Origin: an uncultured Clostridium sp. | GTDB lineage: Bacteria > Bacillota > Clostridia > Clostridiales > Clostridiaceae | Length of the DNA stretch: 64,000 nt | NCBI RefSeq assembly: GCF_934754915.1 | Contig: NZ_CAKVKB010000005.1 | Location: 1-64,000 of the forward strand | Direction: 5' to 3' | Shown: positions 44,312 to 52,997 of the stretch, piece by piece | How the letters are laid out: each line of letters opens with the position of its first letter | Numbering within the stretch: the stretch's first letter is position 1 | Position numbers and translations under genes: made by a program | The notes under the pieces: model-generated | What the model was told of the DNA's origin: nothing | Databases searched by the model: none | What the model saw: the letters and a program-made list of their open reading frames with translations, nothing else

Positions 44312-46363
44312 CTAATTTTCTATTTTTCCTTGTGAATCCACCCATTGAGAACCATTCCAGTACAAAATCTTATTAACTTCATAATCAAAATAATATTCTC
44401 CCTTCATTGGAGCTCTAGGTCTGTCATAACTTCTTCCATAAACTCTTGCTGCTGAATATTGAATTTTATCTATTAATCCTTGAGTAACATATTCATCTGC
44501 CAAATCTGCATTTAAATTAGTAGCATAACATCTTCTTGGATAATTTTTTAATTTTATAAATCTTCCCCCACACATTTCTCTTACACTAGTATCATAATTG
44601 ACTCTCACATCACTGCCTGCATTTGCCACAAAAATATCTGCAACATCACTATTACTGCTGCCTGACCCATCTCCAGTAACCCATGCATCCATGTATACAC
44701 ATATATATTTAAAATCAGTGTCCAAATCTGATACATAATGCTGATTGCACCATAAATGCAGAAGTCTGCCACTTGAACTTGAATCTATTTCTGCTGTGTA
44801 TATGTGATTTGATATAGAATCAGCAGGATTCAAAAATGTTTCATTATGAAAGTCTTCATAATAAAATTTGCCATAAATATTATCAGGATTGTTCAATATC
44901 TCCCAGCCTTTGGTTGATTCTCTATATCCCAGCACTGTTAGATTTGCAATATGAACAAAAGCTTTCTTGGGATATTTTTTACCTTTAATTATATATACTC
45001 CTCCCCATGCATTTATAACTTTATATCCTGATGGTATTTCAGCACTTTCAAAAGGGAACCATCCACTTACTCTCATTCTCATCTGAGCTCCATTTGGTAC
45101 TGCCTCATTAGGAAGATTCATTGCCATCTTTACTTCATCCTTAATATCCTTAGCATTAATGAACCCCTGTAATTGAGATTTTCTTGAATCATAAGGAAAA
45201 TCTTTTATTAATACATTTCCATTTCCAAAAATATTTGTATTATGAAGAAGTAATGCTGTCTTTTTATCTATTTTAAATGTATATTTATCAGGAATATAAT
45301 TATAGTTACTATTAAAAAATCTGCTGTCATCTTCTATTCCATCTCCTGCTGCACCTTTAAGAAGTGGATTTGAATATCCTTCAACATATTTCACATTAGA
45401 ATTTCTATATTTTAATGTAACTGTTGGAATTATATTATTATCCAATATGAGATAACTATTTTCCAATAATCGCAATCTCCATTGTGTTATATCTATTTTC
45501 TTTTCTATAGGCTGTTCCAATATATAAAAAGTTGTACTATAATCAGTAAGTACATTATGATCACTTTCATCTCCATTTTTATACTTTCTACTGCCAATGA
45601 ATCTTTTTAACAAACCAGTTTTTAAATCTAAACTATCATATATATCTCCTATTCTTTTAAGACTGCTGTCTAAAGAAATTTCAATATAATCAGTATTGCT
45701 GCTGTTTTCTTTTGTTGTCATATCTTTAAAATATATATTTTCTGCACCTGCATCGATTCCTTGTCCATAATAATCTCCATCACAGTAAAATCTGAAAGAT
45801 GATAATTCAGCAGACTCTCTTAACTTAAAGATATTAGTAAATCCAAAATAATCTTCATATCCTTCTTTATAATTCGCCACCATTTTTATATGTCTATTAT
45901 TTTCACCATATAAATAATATGATTTTCCCAATTTAAATCTTTCTATATTCTCCATTTTTATAAGTCTTGCTGTATTGTTGTCATAAGATATTGTTATATC
46001 TCCTATATTTATTACAGGAATATTTGATGCCTTAATATATAATTTATTATCATCCAAATCTCCCACACTTCTCAAAACATACCCATTTATATACTCCTTT
46101 GAATATATTTTAGATTTATCTTTTTGAAATAATGAATTTCCTTTTACTAAAATCTGTTCAGATAGCTGTCCAATTGATGATCCTACTTTTTGAATTCTTC
46201 TATTACTTGTGAGAGAAATAATATCCTTATCTGAACTATAATTTTTATCATCTACATTACTAAGATTATCTATTATTGTTTTAATTTCTTTTTTTGATAC
46301 ATATTTATATTTAATATAATCAAGAATTTCTTTTACTAATATTTTTATATTTTCTGTATTCAA
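44312..46363 (-). CDS. Large tail-fibre-like protein with capsule-locus domain
   Basis: A 683-residue protein with no signal peptide or membrane helix. Residues 1-35 form a helix (NIKILVKEILDYIKYKYVSK) similar to the start of the product of 47203-47535. The middle is beta-rich and Asn/Tyr/Asp-rich. Residues about 410-640 match the extracellular part of the product of 33481-34365. The C-terminus, GEYYFDYEVNKILYWNGSQW, is the short ending seen in many phage tail and base-plate proteins. The start is TTG, with AAAGGAG nine bases before it. I read it as a phage-tail-fibre-derived or surface protein; function and export route unknown. Confidence 0.7.
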   Translation of the reverse strand: MNTENIKILVKEILDYIKYKYVSKKEIKTIIDNLSNVDDKNYSSDKDIISLTSNRRIQKVGSSIGQLSEQILVKGNSLFQKDKSKIYSKEYINGYVLRSVGDLDDNKLYIKASNIPVINIGDITISYDNNTARLIKMENIERFKLGKSYYLYGENNRHIKMVANYKEGYEDYFGFTNIFKLRESAELSSFRFYCDGDYYGQGIDAGAENIYFKDMTTKENSSNTDYIEISLDSSLKRIGDIYDSLDLKTGLLKRFIGSRKYKNGDESDHNVLTDYSTTFYILEQPIEKKIDITQWRLRLLENSYLILDNNIIPTVTLKYRNSNVKYVEGYSNPLLKGAAGDGIEDDSRFFNSNYNYIPDKYTFKIDKKTALLLHNTNIFGNGNVLIKDFPYDSRKSQLQGFINAKDIKDEVKMAMNLPNEAVPNGAQMRMRVSGWFPFESAEIPSGYKVINAWGGVYIIKGKKYPKKAFVHIANLTVLGYRESTKGWEILNNPDNIYGKFYYEDFHNETFLNPADSISNHIYTAEIDSSSSGRLLHLWCNQHYVSDLDTDFKYICVYMDAWVTGDGSGSSNSDVADIFVANAGSDVRVNYDTSVREMCGGRFIKLKNYPRRCYATNLNADLADEYVTQGLIDKIQYSAARVYGRSYDRPRAPMKGEYYFDYEVNKILYWNGSQWVDSQGKIEN

Positions 46364-46563
46364 TTATTTAAATTTCTCCTTTTTCTTAATTATTACCATG
46401 AATTTAATGTTAAGATTTTTATAACTTAATATATTAATATTCTGACTTATATTAATTTGTGAGTGCATATACATAATATTAGATTACTTTTTTGCAGATA
46501 TGTATCTTAGTATAAAAATCTATCTGTAATTTTCAATTTATATAACCGATTGGAGATATATTT

Positions 46564-47121
46564 ATGAACTATAATGTTAAAAAACTTATAAAATCTGATT
46601 ATATGAGATATAAACAAGATTACAGTAAATTCAGCCTGATAAAAGAATTCTTTTTCAATAAAGGGTTTAGATTTTCTGTTATTTTGAGAATGTGCAAACA
46701 TTATGAAGATAAAAAATACAGATGCCTGTTTTTTAGAATAATAAAAAAAGTTCTATTTATAAATTTTAAAACCATTGAAATTCCATATAACCTTACTATC
46801 GGAAAAGGACTTTATCTTGGACATTTTTCTGGAATAACAATCAATCCGGATGCAATAATAGGAGATAATGTAAATATTCATAAAGGAGTTACTATTGGTC
46901 AAGAAAATCGTGGTAAAAGAAAAGGTTCCCCAAAAATAGGAAATAAAGTATGGATTGGCGTTAATTCTACTTTAGTTGGAAATATAACAATCGGAAACAA
47001 TGTTCTAATCGCTCCAAACAGTTTCATAAATTTTGATGTTCCCTCCAATTCAATAGTCGTGAATAATTTGATAAAGCCCTGCAATAATGCTACTGATGAA
47101 TATATTGTAAATCTGACATGA
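46564..47121 (+). CDS. Serine acetyltransferase-like hexapeptide acetyltransferase
   Basis: A 185-residue left-handed beta-helix acetyltransferase. Hexapeptide repeats run from about residue 75: IGKGLYLGHFSGITINPDAI, IGDNVNIHKGVTIGQ, then IGNKVWIGVNSTLVGNITIG. It is related to CysE but resembles the capsule-locus group that acetylates sugars. A GGAG site precedes the ATG. It is transcribed opposite to the capsule locus and lies between the two tail-fibre-like genes. A role in O-acetylating the polymer is an inference from location. Confidence 0.87.
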   Translation: MNYNVKKLIKSDYMRYKQDYSKFSLIKEFFFNKGFRFSVILRMCKHYEDKKYRCLFFRIIKKVLFINFKTIEIPYNLTIGKGLYLGHFSGITINPDAIIGDNVNIHKGVTIGQENRGKRKGSPKIGNKVWIGVNSTLVGNITIGNNVLIAPNSFINFDVPSNSIVVNNLIKPCNNATDEYIVNLT

Positions 47122-47137
47122 TGGAGACTTTTTCAAT

Positions 47138-47186
47138 GGGGCGTAATATTTCATCATTTCTATAATTCTATATTTAATTACGCCCC
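47138..47186. terminator. Bidirectional terminator
   Basis: GGGGCGTAAT (47138-47147) pairs with ATTACGCCCC (47177-47186), with TTTAT after it on plus and TTGAAAAAG before it on minus. It separates convergent genes. Confidence 0.8.
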
Positions 47187-47202
47187 TTTATCATTCAATT
47201 TG

Positions 47203-47535
47203 CTAATTAGTTGATTCTATTTCTGATATGACAGATTCTACAGCTTTTATAATATCATCATTGCTTAATTCTGATTGAGGAATTATTATATTTATATTTT
47301 TATTATTATCAGGTATCATTTTTACATTATTTATAGTAATACTGTCTATTTTATTTTCTTCTGCTTCATAAGGAGCATGTTTTATCTGACTGTGAACATA
47401 TGCAGAATCATAGTTATCTTTCAATTCATCAGTCAAATCATTAGTTACCTTTGGAATATCCTCCTTTTTAGCATATTCATTTTTTATATATGATAAAATC
47501 TTTGCAGTTAGTGCTTTTACATTACTCAAATCCAT
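47203..47535 (-). CDS. Small tail-fibre-like protein
   Basis: A 110-residue protein. The N-terminal helix NVKALTAKILSYIKNEYAKK resembles that of the 683-residue protein at 44312-46363. The rest, SQIKHAPYEAEENKIDSITI then NNVKMIPDNNKNINIIIP, follows the repeat-like pattern common in phage tail fibres and base plates (HAPxxAxxNxIxxIxVNGxxxxxxNKxVDIxVP). A phage origin is likely, as a short free-standing fibre piece or a remnant. GAGGG precedes the ATG. No other phage genes are nearby. Confidence 0.65.
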   Translation of the reverse strand: MDLSNVKALTAKILSYIKNEYAKKEDIPKVTNDLTDELKDNYDSAYVHSQIKHAPYEAEENKIDSITINNVKMIPDNNKNINIIIPQSELSNDDIIKAVESVISEIESTN

Positions 47536-47758
47536 ATATAATCCCTCACTTTTTACATATCTTATATTATTAAAGTATGTTTTATAATTATTTTTGACTA
47601 TAAATTATGTTGATTTATTCAAAAATCATTGTACTATTTTAAACAATAAAATCTTTTATCATTTTACTCCTATTGAAAGCATTACTATATTTTTGAATAT
47701 TATATTTAAAGAAATAATATATGTATATTAACGTCTATTTGAATTGGAGGGAAAAATT

Positions 47759-48823
47759 TTGAATGAAAGAAAGTATTCATTAGATTCACTAAAATTTCTA
47801 TGTATCTTTGGAGTAGTGTTTGTACATGGCACATTGATAGGGCAGATGGAATGGGGACTTACAGGTAAAATCATAAATACCATCGCAAGAGTTTGTGTTC
47901 CTTTATTTTTTATTACAACAGGATATTTTTTTTATAATAAATGTACTAAACAATATAGCAGAAAATATACTTTAAATCTTATTAAGACCTTTATAACATG
48001 GACTGGCATTTATATTCTTTATAGTGTAATAATAATTACTATGTCTAACATAACAAATTTCAAAGATTTATTTTATAATATCCACAATTACTTTTACCAG
48101 TTTCATATACGTGATATATATTATGGAACTGGAATCGTAAAATATCACTTATGGTATTTATCAGCTATGATTCTTATAATTCCAATACTGCATTTTTTAA
48201 TTAGTAAGAGTTTATTAACTAAAGCATTAATCCTATCCTTTATATTAAATATTATAGGAATTTTAATTCCTGTTTTAACAAATATACCTTTCTGGCGTGT
48301 AAGAGATGGAGTATTTTATGGATTATTTTATTGTATATTGGGCGCATTTATAAAGAAAAAAGAATCAGTACTTCTCAATATTACAGAGAAAATTTCCAAT
48401 TTCAAATATTCTGTAGCAATAATTCTTCTGTTTTGTGTAATGATATGCGAACGATTTATGTATATCTTTTTATTCAGTAATTCTGGAAATTACTTTTTTT
48501 CAACAATTCCACTATCTGTTTTAATTTTTATCTTCTTCTTAAAAAATAATAATATTTTAAAAAATACAATATTAAATAAATTAGGTAAACATACTTTAGG
48601 AATCTACTTAATTCATCCATTAATTATTGACACTGTAGTATATATTGAATCTGCACTCAATATTTCATGGATATCTTCCAATGTTTTATGGCAATTAATT
48701 TATATTCCTATTCTCATAACACTTTGCTATGTTTTTTATGAATTTTTCAACAATATCAAAAATAGAATTACTATTCATAAGTTCATATTTTCCAGAACAA
48801 ATTTAAATTCAAAGATAAATTGA
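47759..48823 (+). CDS. Acyltransferase family 3 membrane protein
   Basis: A 354-residue integral membrane protein with about ten helices. It begins NERKYSLDSLKFLCIFGVVF, then VHGTL, and RVCVPLFFITTGYFFY, the signature of acyltransferase-3 proteins that O-acetylate surface polysaccharides or peptidoglycan. The His in VFVHGT is the expected catalytic residue. TTG at 47759 is chosen because GGAGGG ends eight bases before it; an upstream TTG at 47744 lies in front of that site. Modification of the nearby capsule is inferred. A terminator follows. Confidence 0.87.
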   Translation: MNERKYSLDSLKFLCIFGVVFVHGTLIGQMEWGLTGKIINTIARVCVPLFFITTGYFFYNKCTKQYSRKYTLNLIKTFITWTGIYILYSVIIITMSNITNFKDLFYNIHNYFYQFHIRDIYYGTGIVKYHLWYLSAMILIIPILHFLISKSLLTKALILSFILNIIGILIPVLTNIPFWRVRDGVFYGLFYCILGAFIKKKESVLLNITEKISNFKYSVAIILLFCVMICERFMYIFLFSNSGNYFFSTIPLSVLIFIFFLKNNNILKNTILNKLGKHTLGIYLIHPLIIDTVVYIESALNISWISSNVLWQLIYIPILITLCYVFYEFFNNIKNRITIHKFIFSRTNLNSKIN

Positions 48824-48915
48824 AATTATTAAACTTTATATTATTTAGCACCTATTAATCCATTAATGATATTGCTAGACTTGAATTTTAAAAATTTCTA
48901 TAATTATTTATATAA

Positions 48916-48955
48916 AAAAGGAAGAATTCAAAGTTTCTGAATTCTTCCTTTCTCA
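48916..48955 (+). terminator. Terminator of acyltransferase gene
   Basis: AAAGGAAGAATTCA pairs with TGAATTCTTCCTTT around an eight-base loop, followed by CTCAT. Located just past the stop at 48823. Confidence 0.75.
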
Positions 48956-49086
48956 TATGCTTAAGTATAAAATCAAAAATTAAAAACAACAAAGCTCCCA
49001 CTGCTTTTTCTATATTAATAGCTAAAAATTTTCAGATACTTCTTTCCATTATATTCCTTTATTCTGAGAAGTTTCAAAAAAATTTT

Positions 49087-49109
49087 AAAACGATAATGAT
49101 TTTCATTTA
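49087..49109. promoter_or_regulatory. Fur/Zur-type operator
   Basis: AAAACGATAATGATTTTCAT, followed by TTA, is an imperfect palindrome around 49098, with half-sites of the ATAATGATTxTCAT type seen for Fur-family repressors. It overlaps the -35 box of the rpsD promoter. The base pattern fits Fur or Zur; biology (a Cys-poor ribosomal protein paralogue) favours Zur. Confidence 0.6.
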
Positions 49110-49134
49110 CATCTTTGTTTTTTTGTGTTATATT
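49106..49134 (+). promoter_or_regulatory. Sigma-A promoter of rpsD paralogue
   Basis: TTTACA (49106-49111), a 17-base spacer and TATATT (49129-49134). The spacing is ideal. Transcription should start near 49141, some 50 bases before the ATG. Confidence 0.75.
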
Positions 49135-49192
49135 AGTTATGGGCTTAATTTTATCGCGGCAAATCTTTAGAAAATACGGAGATGATAAAAAT

Positions 49193-49792
49193 ATGGCAAA
49201 AATGATGGGACCAAGATTTAAGTTATGTAGAAGATTGGGATTAAATGTAAACGGTCATCCAAAAGCAATGAAAAGAGCTGGAAATGGTTCAGCAAGAGAT
49301 TCAAAGAAATTATCTGCTTATGGTGCACAATTATTAGAAAAGCAGAGATTAAGAGCTTATTATGGAGTTATGGAAAAGCAGTTTGCTACATATGCAAAAA
49401 AAGCATTTAAAGATAAAGATCAGACTGGTTATGCTCTAATAAAAAGACTTGAATGTAGACTTGATAATATAGTTTACAGACTTGGCTTTGCAAGTTCATT
49501 AGCTCAAGCTCGCCAAATGGTTGTACATGGACACATTTTAGTTAATGGAGAAAAGGTAAATATACCTTCTTTCAATGTTAACATAGGTGATGTTGTTGCT
49601 TTAAGAGAAAAATCTCAAAAGAACGAAATGTTCAGAGAAAATTTCTTATCTAACATACTTAATGTCTATCCTTATTTAACTAAGAATGAAGCTGAATTTT
49701 CTGGAAGTCTTGTACGATTCCCAGAAAGAAATGAAGTTCCAATTCAAATTAATGATTCATTAGTAGTAGAATACTACTCAAAATTATTCTAA
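49193..49792 (+). CDS. rpsD: 30S ribosomal protein S4, Cys-poor paralogue
   Basis: A 199-residue S4: MAKMMGPRFKLCRRLGLNVN, EKQRLRAYYGVMEKQF, and the S4 RNA-binding block LDNIVYRLGFASSLAQARQM then VVHGHILVNGEKV. The N-terminal zinc-type four-Cys cluster found in many S4 proteins is not present; only one Cys remains there (C12). The ATG at 49193 follows GGAG; the longer upstream frame covers the promoter. It stands alone, away from other ribosomal genes. Standard S4 binds 16S rRNA early in assembly. As a Cys-poor copy under a Fur/Zur-type operator it is probably a replacement used when zinc is scarce; this last step is inference, and it could be the only S4 gene. Confidence 0.92.
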   Translation: MAKMMGPRFKLCRRLGLNVNGHPKAMKRAGNGSARDSKKLSAYGAQLLEKQRLRAYYGVMEKQFATYAKKAFKDKDQTGYALIKRLECRLDNIVYRLGFASSLAQARQMVVHGHILVNGEKVNIPSFNVNIGDVVALREKSQKNEMFRENFLSNILNVYPYLTKNEAEFSGSLVRFPERNEVPIQINDSLVVEYYSKLF

Positions 49793-49836
49793 TTAAAATC
49801 TAAACTCTTTAGAAATTATTGTGTATTTCTAAGAAA

Positions 49837-49870
49837 TCTTATGAAAGAGATTCCATCCTCTTTCATAAGA
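49837..49870 (+). terminator. Hairpin downstream of rpsD
   Basis: TCTTATGAAAGAG and CTCTTTCATAAGA arms, 13 perfect pairs with an 8-base loop, 45 bases after the stop. No good T run follows. Confidence 0.6.
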
Positions 49871-49995
49871 TAAACTCTTTAATCTAGTTATTAGTAAGCT
49901 TTGCAAAAAGTTTATTGATATATATAAAGCAATGATGCTATATTATTCTAATTGCCATTAATAGTATACGCATTAAATTACAAACTCCAAATACA

Positions 49996-50051
49996 AAAAG
50001 CACATATATTAACTTTTGGTGCACAACAAAAGTTAACCATATGTGCTTTTA
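49996..50051. terminator. Bidirectional terminator between rpsD and mogA
   Basis: AAAAGCACATAT-TTAACTTTTG pairs with CAAAAGTTAA-ATATGTGCTTTT. T runs follow on both strands. It ends the molybdenum-cofactor operon on the minus strand. Confidence 0.85.
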
Positions 50052-50062
50052 CTCTATATATT

Positions 50063-50554
50063 TTATTTTCTTGCGCAATTTGATTCAATACCTTTTAATA
50101 TTTTCAATCCATGATCTAATTCGCTTATTATATATTCTAAACATTCATTCACTGCTTTGGGGCTTCCTGGCATATTTATTATTAATGTTTCTTTCCTTAT
50201 TCCAGCCGTAGCACGGCTTAACATAGCACGCTTAGTTATTGACAGACTATATGCTCTCATTGCTTCAGGTATTCCTGGTACAATTCTTTCACATATGTCC
50301 ATCGTCGCTTCAGGTGTCCAGTCTCTTGGTGAAAATCCTGTTCCACCTGTTGTCAAAATAAGATCAGCTATATTTTCATCTGCTATTCTCTTCATTTCAT
50401 CTGAAAGCAATTTTCTTTCATCTGGAAGAATTATTTTATGCACTACCTCATATCCATATTCTTTTACTATCTTTTCAATTTCAGCACCACTTTTATCTTC
50501 TCTTTTACCTTCATATCCACTATCACTTGAAGTTATCACCGCTACTCTGAACAT
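50063..50554 (-). CDS. Molybdopterin adenylyltransferase (MogA/MoaB type)
   Basis: A 163-residue protein of the MogA/MoaB group: FRVAVITSSDSGYEGKREDK, LILTTGGTGFSPRDWTPEAT with the TTGGTG pterin-binding loop, and IINMPGSPKAVNECL. It adenylates molybdopterin so that metal can be inserted by a MoeA-type protein. It is the last gene of the cofactor operon; its start overlaps the 3' end of the MOSC gene by 13 bases. Confidence 0.92.
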   Translation of the reverse strand: MFRVAVITSSDSGYEGKREDKSGAEIEKIVKEYGYEVVHKIILPDERKLLSDEMKRIADENIADLILTTGGTGFSPRDWTPEATMDICERIVPGIPEAMRAYSLSITKRAMLSRATAGIRKETLIINMPGSPKAVNECLEYIISELDHGLKILKGIESNCARK

Positions 50555-50976
50555 ACTATAAACTCATCTCCCACTCTTATTTTTCCACCATGAATCACTC
50601 TTGTGAACACTCCTTCTCTTGGCATTATGCAGTCCCCAACTCTATGAAATATTTCACAATGTGAATGACATTGTTTTCCTACCTGTGTCAATTCAAGTAT
50701 TACATCATTACATTTAAATTTTGTTCCTACTGGAAATGTCTTAAAATCATATCCTTCAATTAAAAGATTTTCGCCAAAATCACCATCTTTTACATTTCCG
50801 CCTCTTTCATTAAATTCTTTAACTCTGTCATAAGAAAGCAGACTCACCTGTCTGTGCCAATTTCCTCCATGTGCATCATTTTCTAATCCATATCCTTCAA
50901 TAATATTACATTCTTTAATATTTTTCTTAACTGTTCCTCTTTTTTCACTTATGCAAACTGCTATTACTCTTCCCAT
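50542..50976 (-). CDS. MOSC domain protein
   Basis: A 144-residue protein made of a single MOSC domain: GYGLENDAHGGNWHRQVSLL, GDFGENLLIEGYDFKTFPVG, and the conserved Cys in VGKQCHSHCEIF. MOSC domains handle sulfur and molybdenum cofactor. In clostridia a stand-alone MOSC gene commonly sits beside mogA, as here, and may trap or sulfurylate the cofactor. Start is clear. Confidence 0.92.
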   Translation of the reverse strand: MGRVIAVCISEKRGTVKKNIKECNIIEGYGLENDAHGGNWHRQVSLLSYDRVKEFNERGGNVKDGDFGENLLIEGYDFKTFPVGTKFKCNDVILELTQVGKQCHSHCEIFHRVGDCIMPREGVFTRVIHGGKIRVGDEFIVCSE

Positions 50977-51031
50977 TGTTTACGCCTCTTCCTAATTCTT
51001 TCTTCTAATTTTTAAGCATATAAAATTAAAT

Positions 51032-52015
51032 TTATCCACCTATTTGAGACATTCTTCTGTGTTCAATATTTTCTTCTTCATTCTTAACAAGTTTAAAGTT
51101 ATGACTTTTAGGTTTATTATATATTGTTGATTTTATGACTTCCATTATTTCTTCATCACTATTTCCATTTCTCAGCATCTTTCTAAGATCTATACCTGTT
51201 TCATATTGAAGACATGCTTTTAAAAATCCTTCACATGTAAGTCTTACTCTATTACAATTTTCACAAAACCTATGACTTATTGCGCTTATAAAACCAATCT
51301 TACCTTTATATCCTTCAAGACTATAATAATTACTAGGTCCATTACCCATCTTTTTATTATATGGAATAAGTTTTCCTATTTTGTTTTCTATTAAGGACAT
51401 TATTTCTTCATCATTAAGTCCCTTTATGTCTTTACCAAGTCCTATAGGCATCATTTCTATAAATCGTATGCTTAAATCTTCATTCTTACATAATTTTATT
51501 AAATCAATAATTTCATCTTCATTTTTTCCTTTTATAGGAACACAATTAAGCTTAACTTTCAGATGTTTATATTGCAGGGATTTTCTTATTCCTCTAAGTA
51601 CCTTTTCCACATCTCCAATACGGGTAAGTTCTTTATATGTATCTTTTTTTAAAGTATCAATACTCACATTAACAGCATCAAGACCTGATTTTACAAGATT
51701 ATCAATCTGTTCTTCAAGAAGTATTCCATTTGTAGTCAGTGTCACATTGTCAATTCCATCTATTTTTTTTATGCTCCTAATTAATTTATATGCATCTTTT
51801 CTTACAAGAGGTTCTCCTCCCGTAATTTTCACTTTACTTATACCCACCTTAGAAAATAATGTACATAACCTCATTATTTCTTCATAAGACAAAACATCAT
51901 CATGTTTAATTAAATTTATTCCATCTTCTGGCATGCAATACACACATCTAAGATTACATCTATCTGTAATAGAAATTCTAATATAATCTATTTTTCTTTT
52001 GTATACATCTTTCAT
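51032..52015 (-). CDS. moaA: GTP 3',8-cyclase
   Basis: A 327-residue radical-SAM enzyme making the first precursor of molybdopterin from GTP, together with MoaC. N-terminal RISITDRCNLRCVYCMPEDG carries CxxxCxxC. The C-terminal second cluster is in HRFCENCNRVRLTCEGFLKA with CxxC and a later Cys. It ends HRRMSQIGG, the double-Gly tail usual for MoaA. Directly upstream lies the mobB remnant, ending at its start. Confidence 0.97.
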   Translation of the reverse strand: MKDVYKRKIDYIRISITDRCNLRCVYCMPEDGINLIKHDDVLSYEEIMRLCTLFSKVGISKVKITGGEPLVRKDAYKLIRSIKKIDGIDNVTLTTNGILLEEQIDNLVKSGLDAVNVSIDTLKKDTYKELTRIGDVEKVLRGIRKSLQYKHLKVKLNCVPIKGKNEDEIIDLIKLCKNEDLSIRFIEMMPIGLGKDIKGLNDEEIMSLIENKIGKLIPYNKKMGNGPSNYYSLEGYKGKIGFISAISHRFCENCNRVRLTCEGFLKACLQYETGIDLRKMLRNGNSDEEIMEVIKSTIYNKPKSHNFKLVKNEEENIEHRRMSQIGG

Positions 52016-52018
52016 ACA

Positions 52019-52245
52019 TTATTGCACCACCCTATAATAATATTCTAAAACAAAATCTGCCATTTCATTTGTATTATTTAAATCAAGAATCTTTATTTTA
52101 TCTTGTTTTTCAATATTTTTAATCATAGTATCAGTTGCCAGTGCAAGAAAACTTTCCTTTTTACAGATACTGTTTTCTGAATTTCCCTTTCTTACAATTT
52201 CAAGTTTAGGATACTCGAATTTTTAAAACCTTCAAGATTACCACA
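52019..52245 (-). pseudogene. mobB: mobB remnant (C-terminal third)
   Basis: Between moaC and moaA the minus strand reads GNLEGFKNSS in one frame, then, after a one-base shift near 52211-52215, YPKLEIVRKGNS and on to a stop at 52019-52021. EGFKxSxYPKxEIVRKGNS is the conserved C-terminal part of MobB, the GTPase that helps attach nucleotide to molybdopterin. The P-loop half is absent; the fragment begins directly after the moaC stop. It is therefore a truncated and frameshifted pseudogene. Confidence 0.8.
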
Positions 52246-52254
52246 CTATTTTTA

Positions 52255-52737
52255 TTATTTTTCATTTATGAAATCTCCACTTTTTCCACCTGTTTTTCGT
52301 GCTAAATGCACTTCTGTGATTTCCATGGTCTTATCAATAGCCTTACACATATCATATATAGTGAGTAATGCAATATTTACCCCTGTAAGAGCCTCCATTT
52401 CAACTCCTGTTTTTCCAGTAACTTTTGCAGTACATACTGCTTCAATATAATTATCTTCTTCATTTATATTAAAATCTACACTGCATTTGGTTATCATAAG
52501 AGGATGGCACATAGGAATTAATTCTGAAGTTTTTTTAGTTCCCATTATTCCAGCAACTCGTGCAACACCGAGAACATCTCCCTTTTCAACTGTATTATTT
52601 ATTATTGCATCAATAACAGCTTTGTTTACATATATTTTTCCTTTAGCTGTTGCAGTTCTTTTGGTTATATTTTTTTCTGAAACATCAACCATTATAGCAT
52701 TTCCATTAGAATCAAAATGAGTTAGTTTATTTCCCAT
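52255..52737 (-). CDS. moaC: Cyclic pyranopterin monophosphate synthase
   Basis: A 160-residue MoaC: MGNKLTHFDSNGNAIMVDVS, KRTATAKGKI, GTKKTSELIPMCHPLMITK, and KTGVEMEALTGVNIALLTIYDM are all in place. It completes the rearrangement begun by MoaA. The ATG at 52737 is used since AGGAG lies ten bases upstream; an ATG at 52749 overlaps that site. Confidence 0.96.
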   Translation of the reverse strand: MGNKLTHFDSNGNAIMVDVSEKNITKRTATAKGKIYVNKAVIDAIINNTVEKGDVLGVARVAGIMGTKKTSELIPMCHPLMITKCSVDFNINEEDNYIEAVCTAKVTGKTGVEMEALTGVNIALLTIYDMCKAIDKTMEITEVHLARKTGGKSGDFINEK

Positions 52738-52849
52738 ATGTTTTTTCATCTCCTGTCTTATATATAATATGCCAATTATAGAACTTCATTTTTTAACATA
52801 TGATATTTTTACCAAAAACATCATATCATCCAATCACTTCTAATATAGA

Positions 52850-52993
52850 TTATATTAAAATTACATCTACTTTGTCACCTTTGTTTAATTTTGAAGTTCC
52901 AGATTTTATATCTATTAATACATTACATCCTGTTGGAGGTTTTGCTTCTGTCATTATTGAAACTGCTTCTTCAAGTTGTATTCTTAATTTCAT
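52850..52993 (-). CDS. Small protein in cofactor operon, unknown
   Basis: A 47-residue protein from ATG at 52993, five bases after the stop of the MoeA-like gene; AAAGGAG in the end of that gene serves as ribosome-binding site. It reads KLRIQLEEAVSIMTEAKPPT then GCNVLIDI, ending GDKVDVILI. No family recognised. It lacks the double-Gly end of MoaD. Its place in the operon suggests a link with the MoeA-like protein. Confidence 0.55.
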   Translation of the reverse strand: MKLRIQLEEAVSIMTEAKPPTGCNVLIDIKSGTSKLNKGDKVDVILI

Positions 52994-52997
52994 AATA

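Noticed and set aside
49115..49192. N-terminal extension of rpsD
   Set aside because: The extension would cover the promoter, and the ATG at 49193 has GGAG and the family-typical start.
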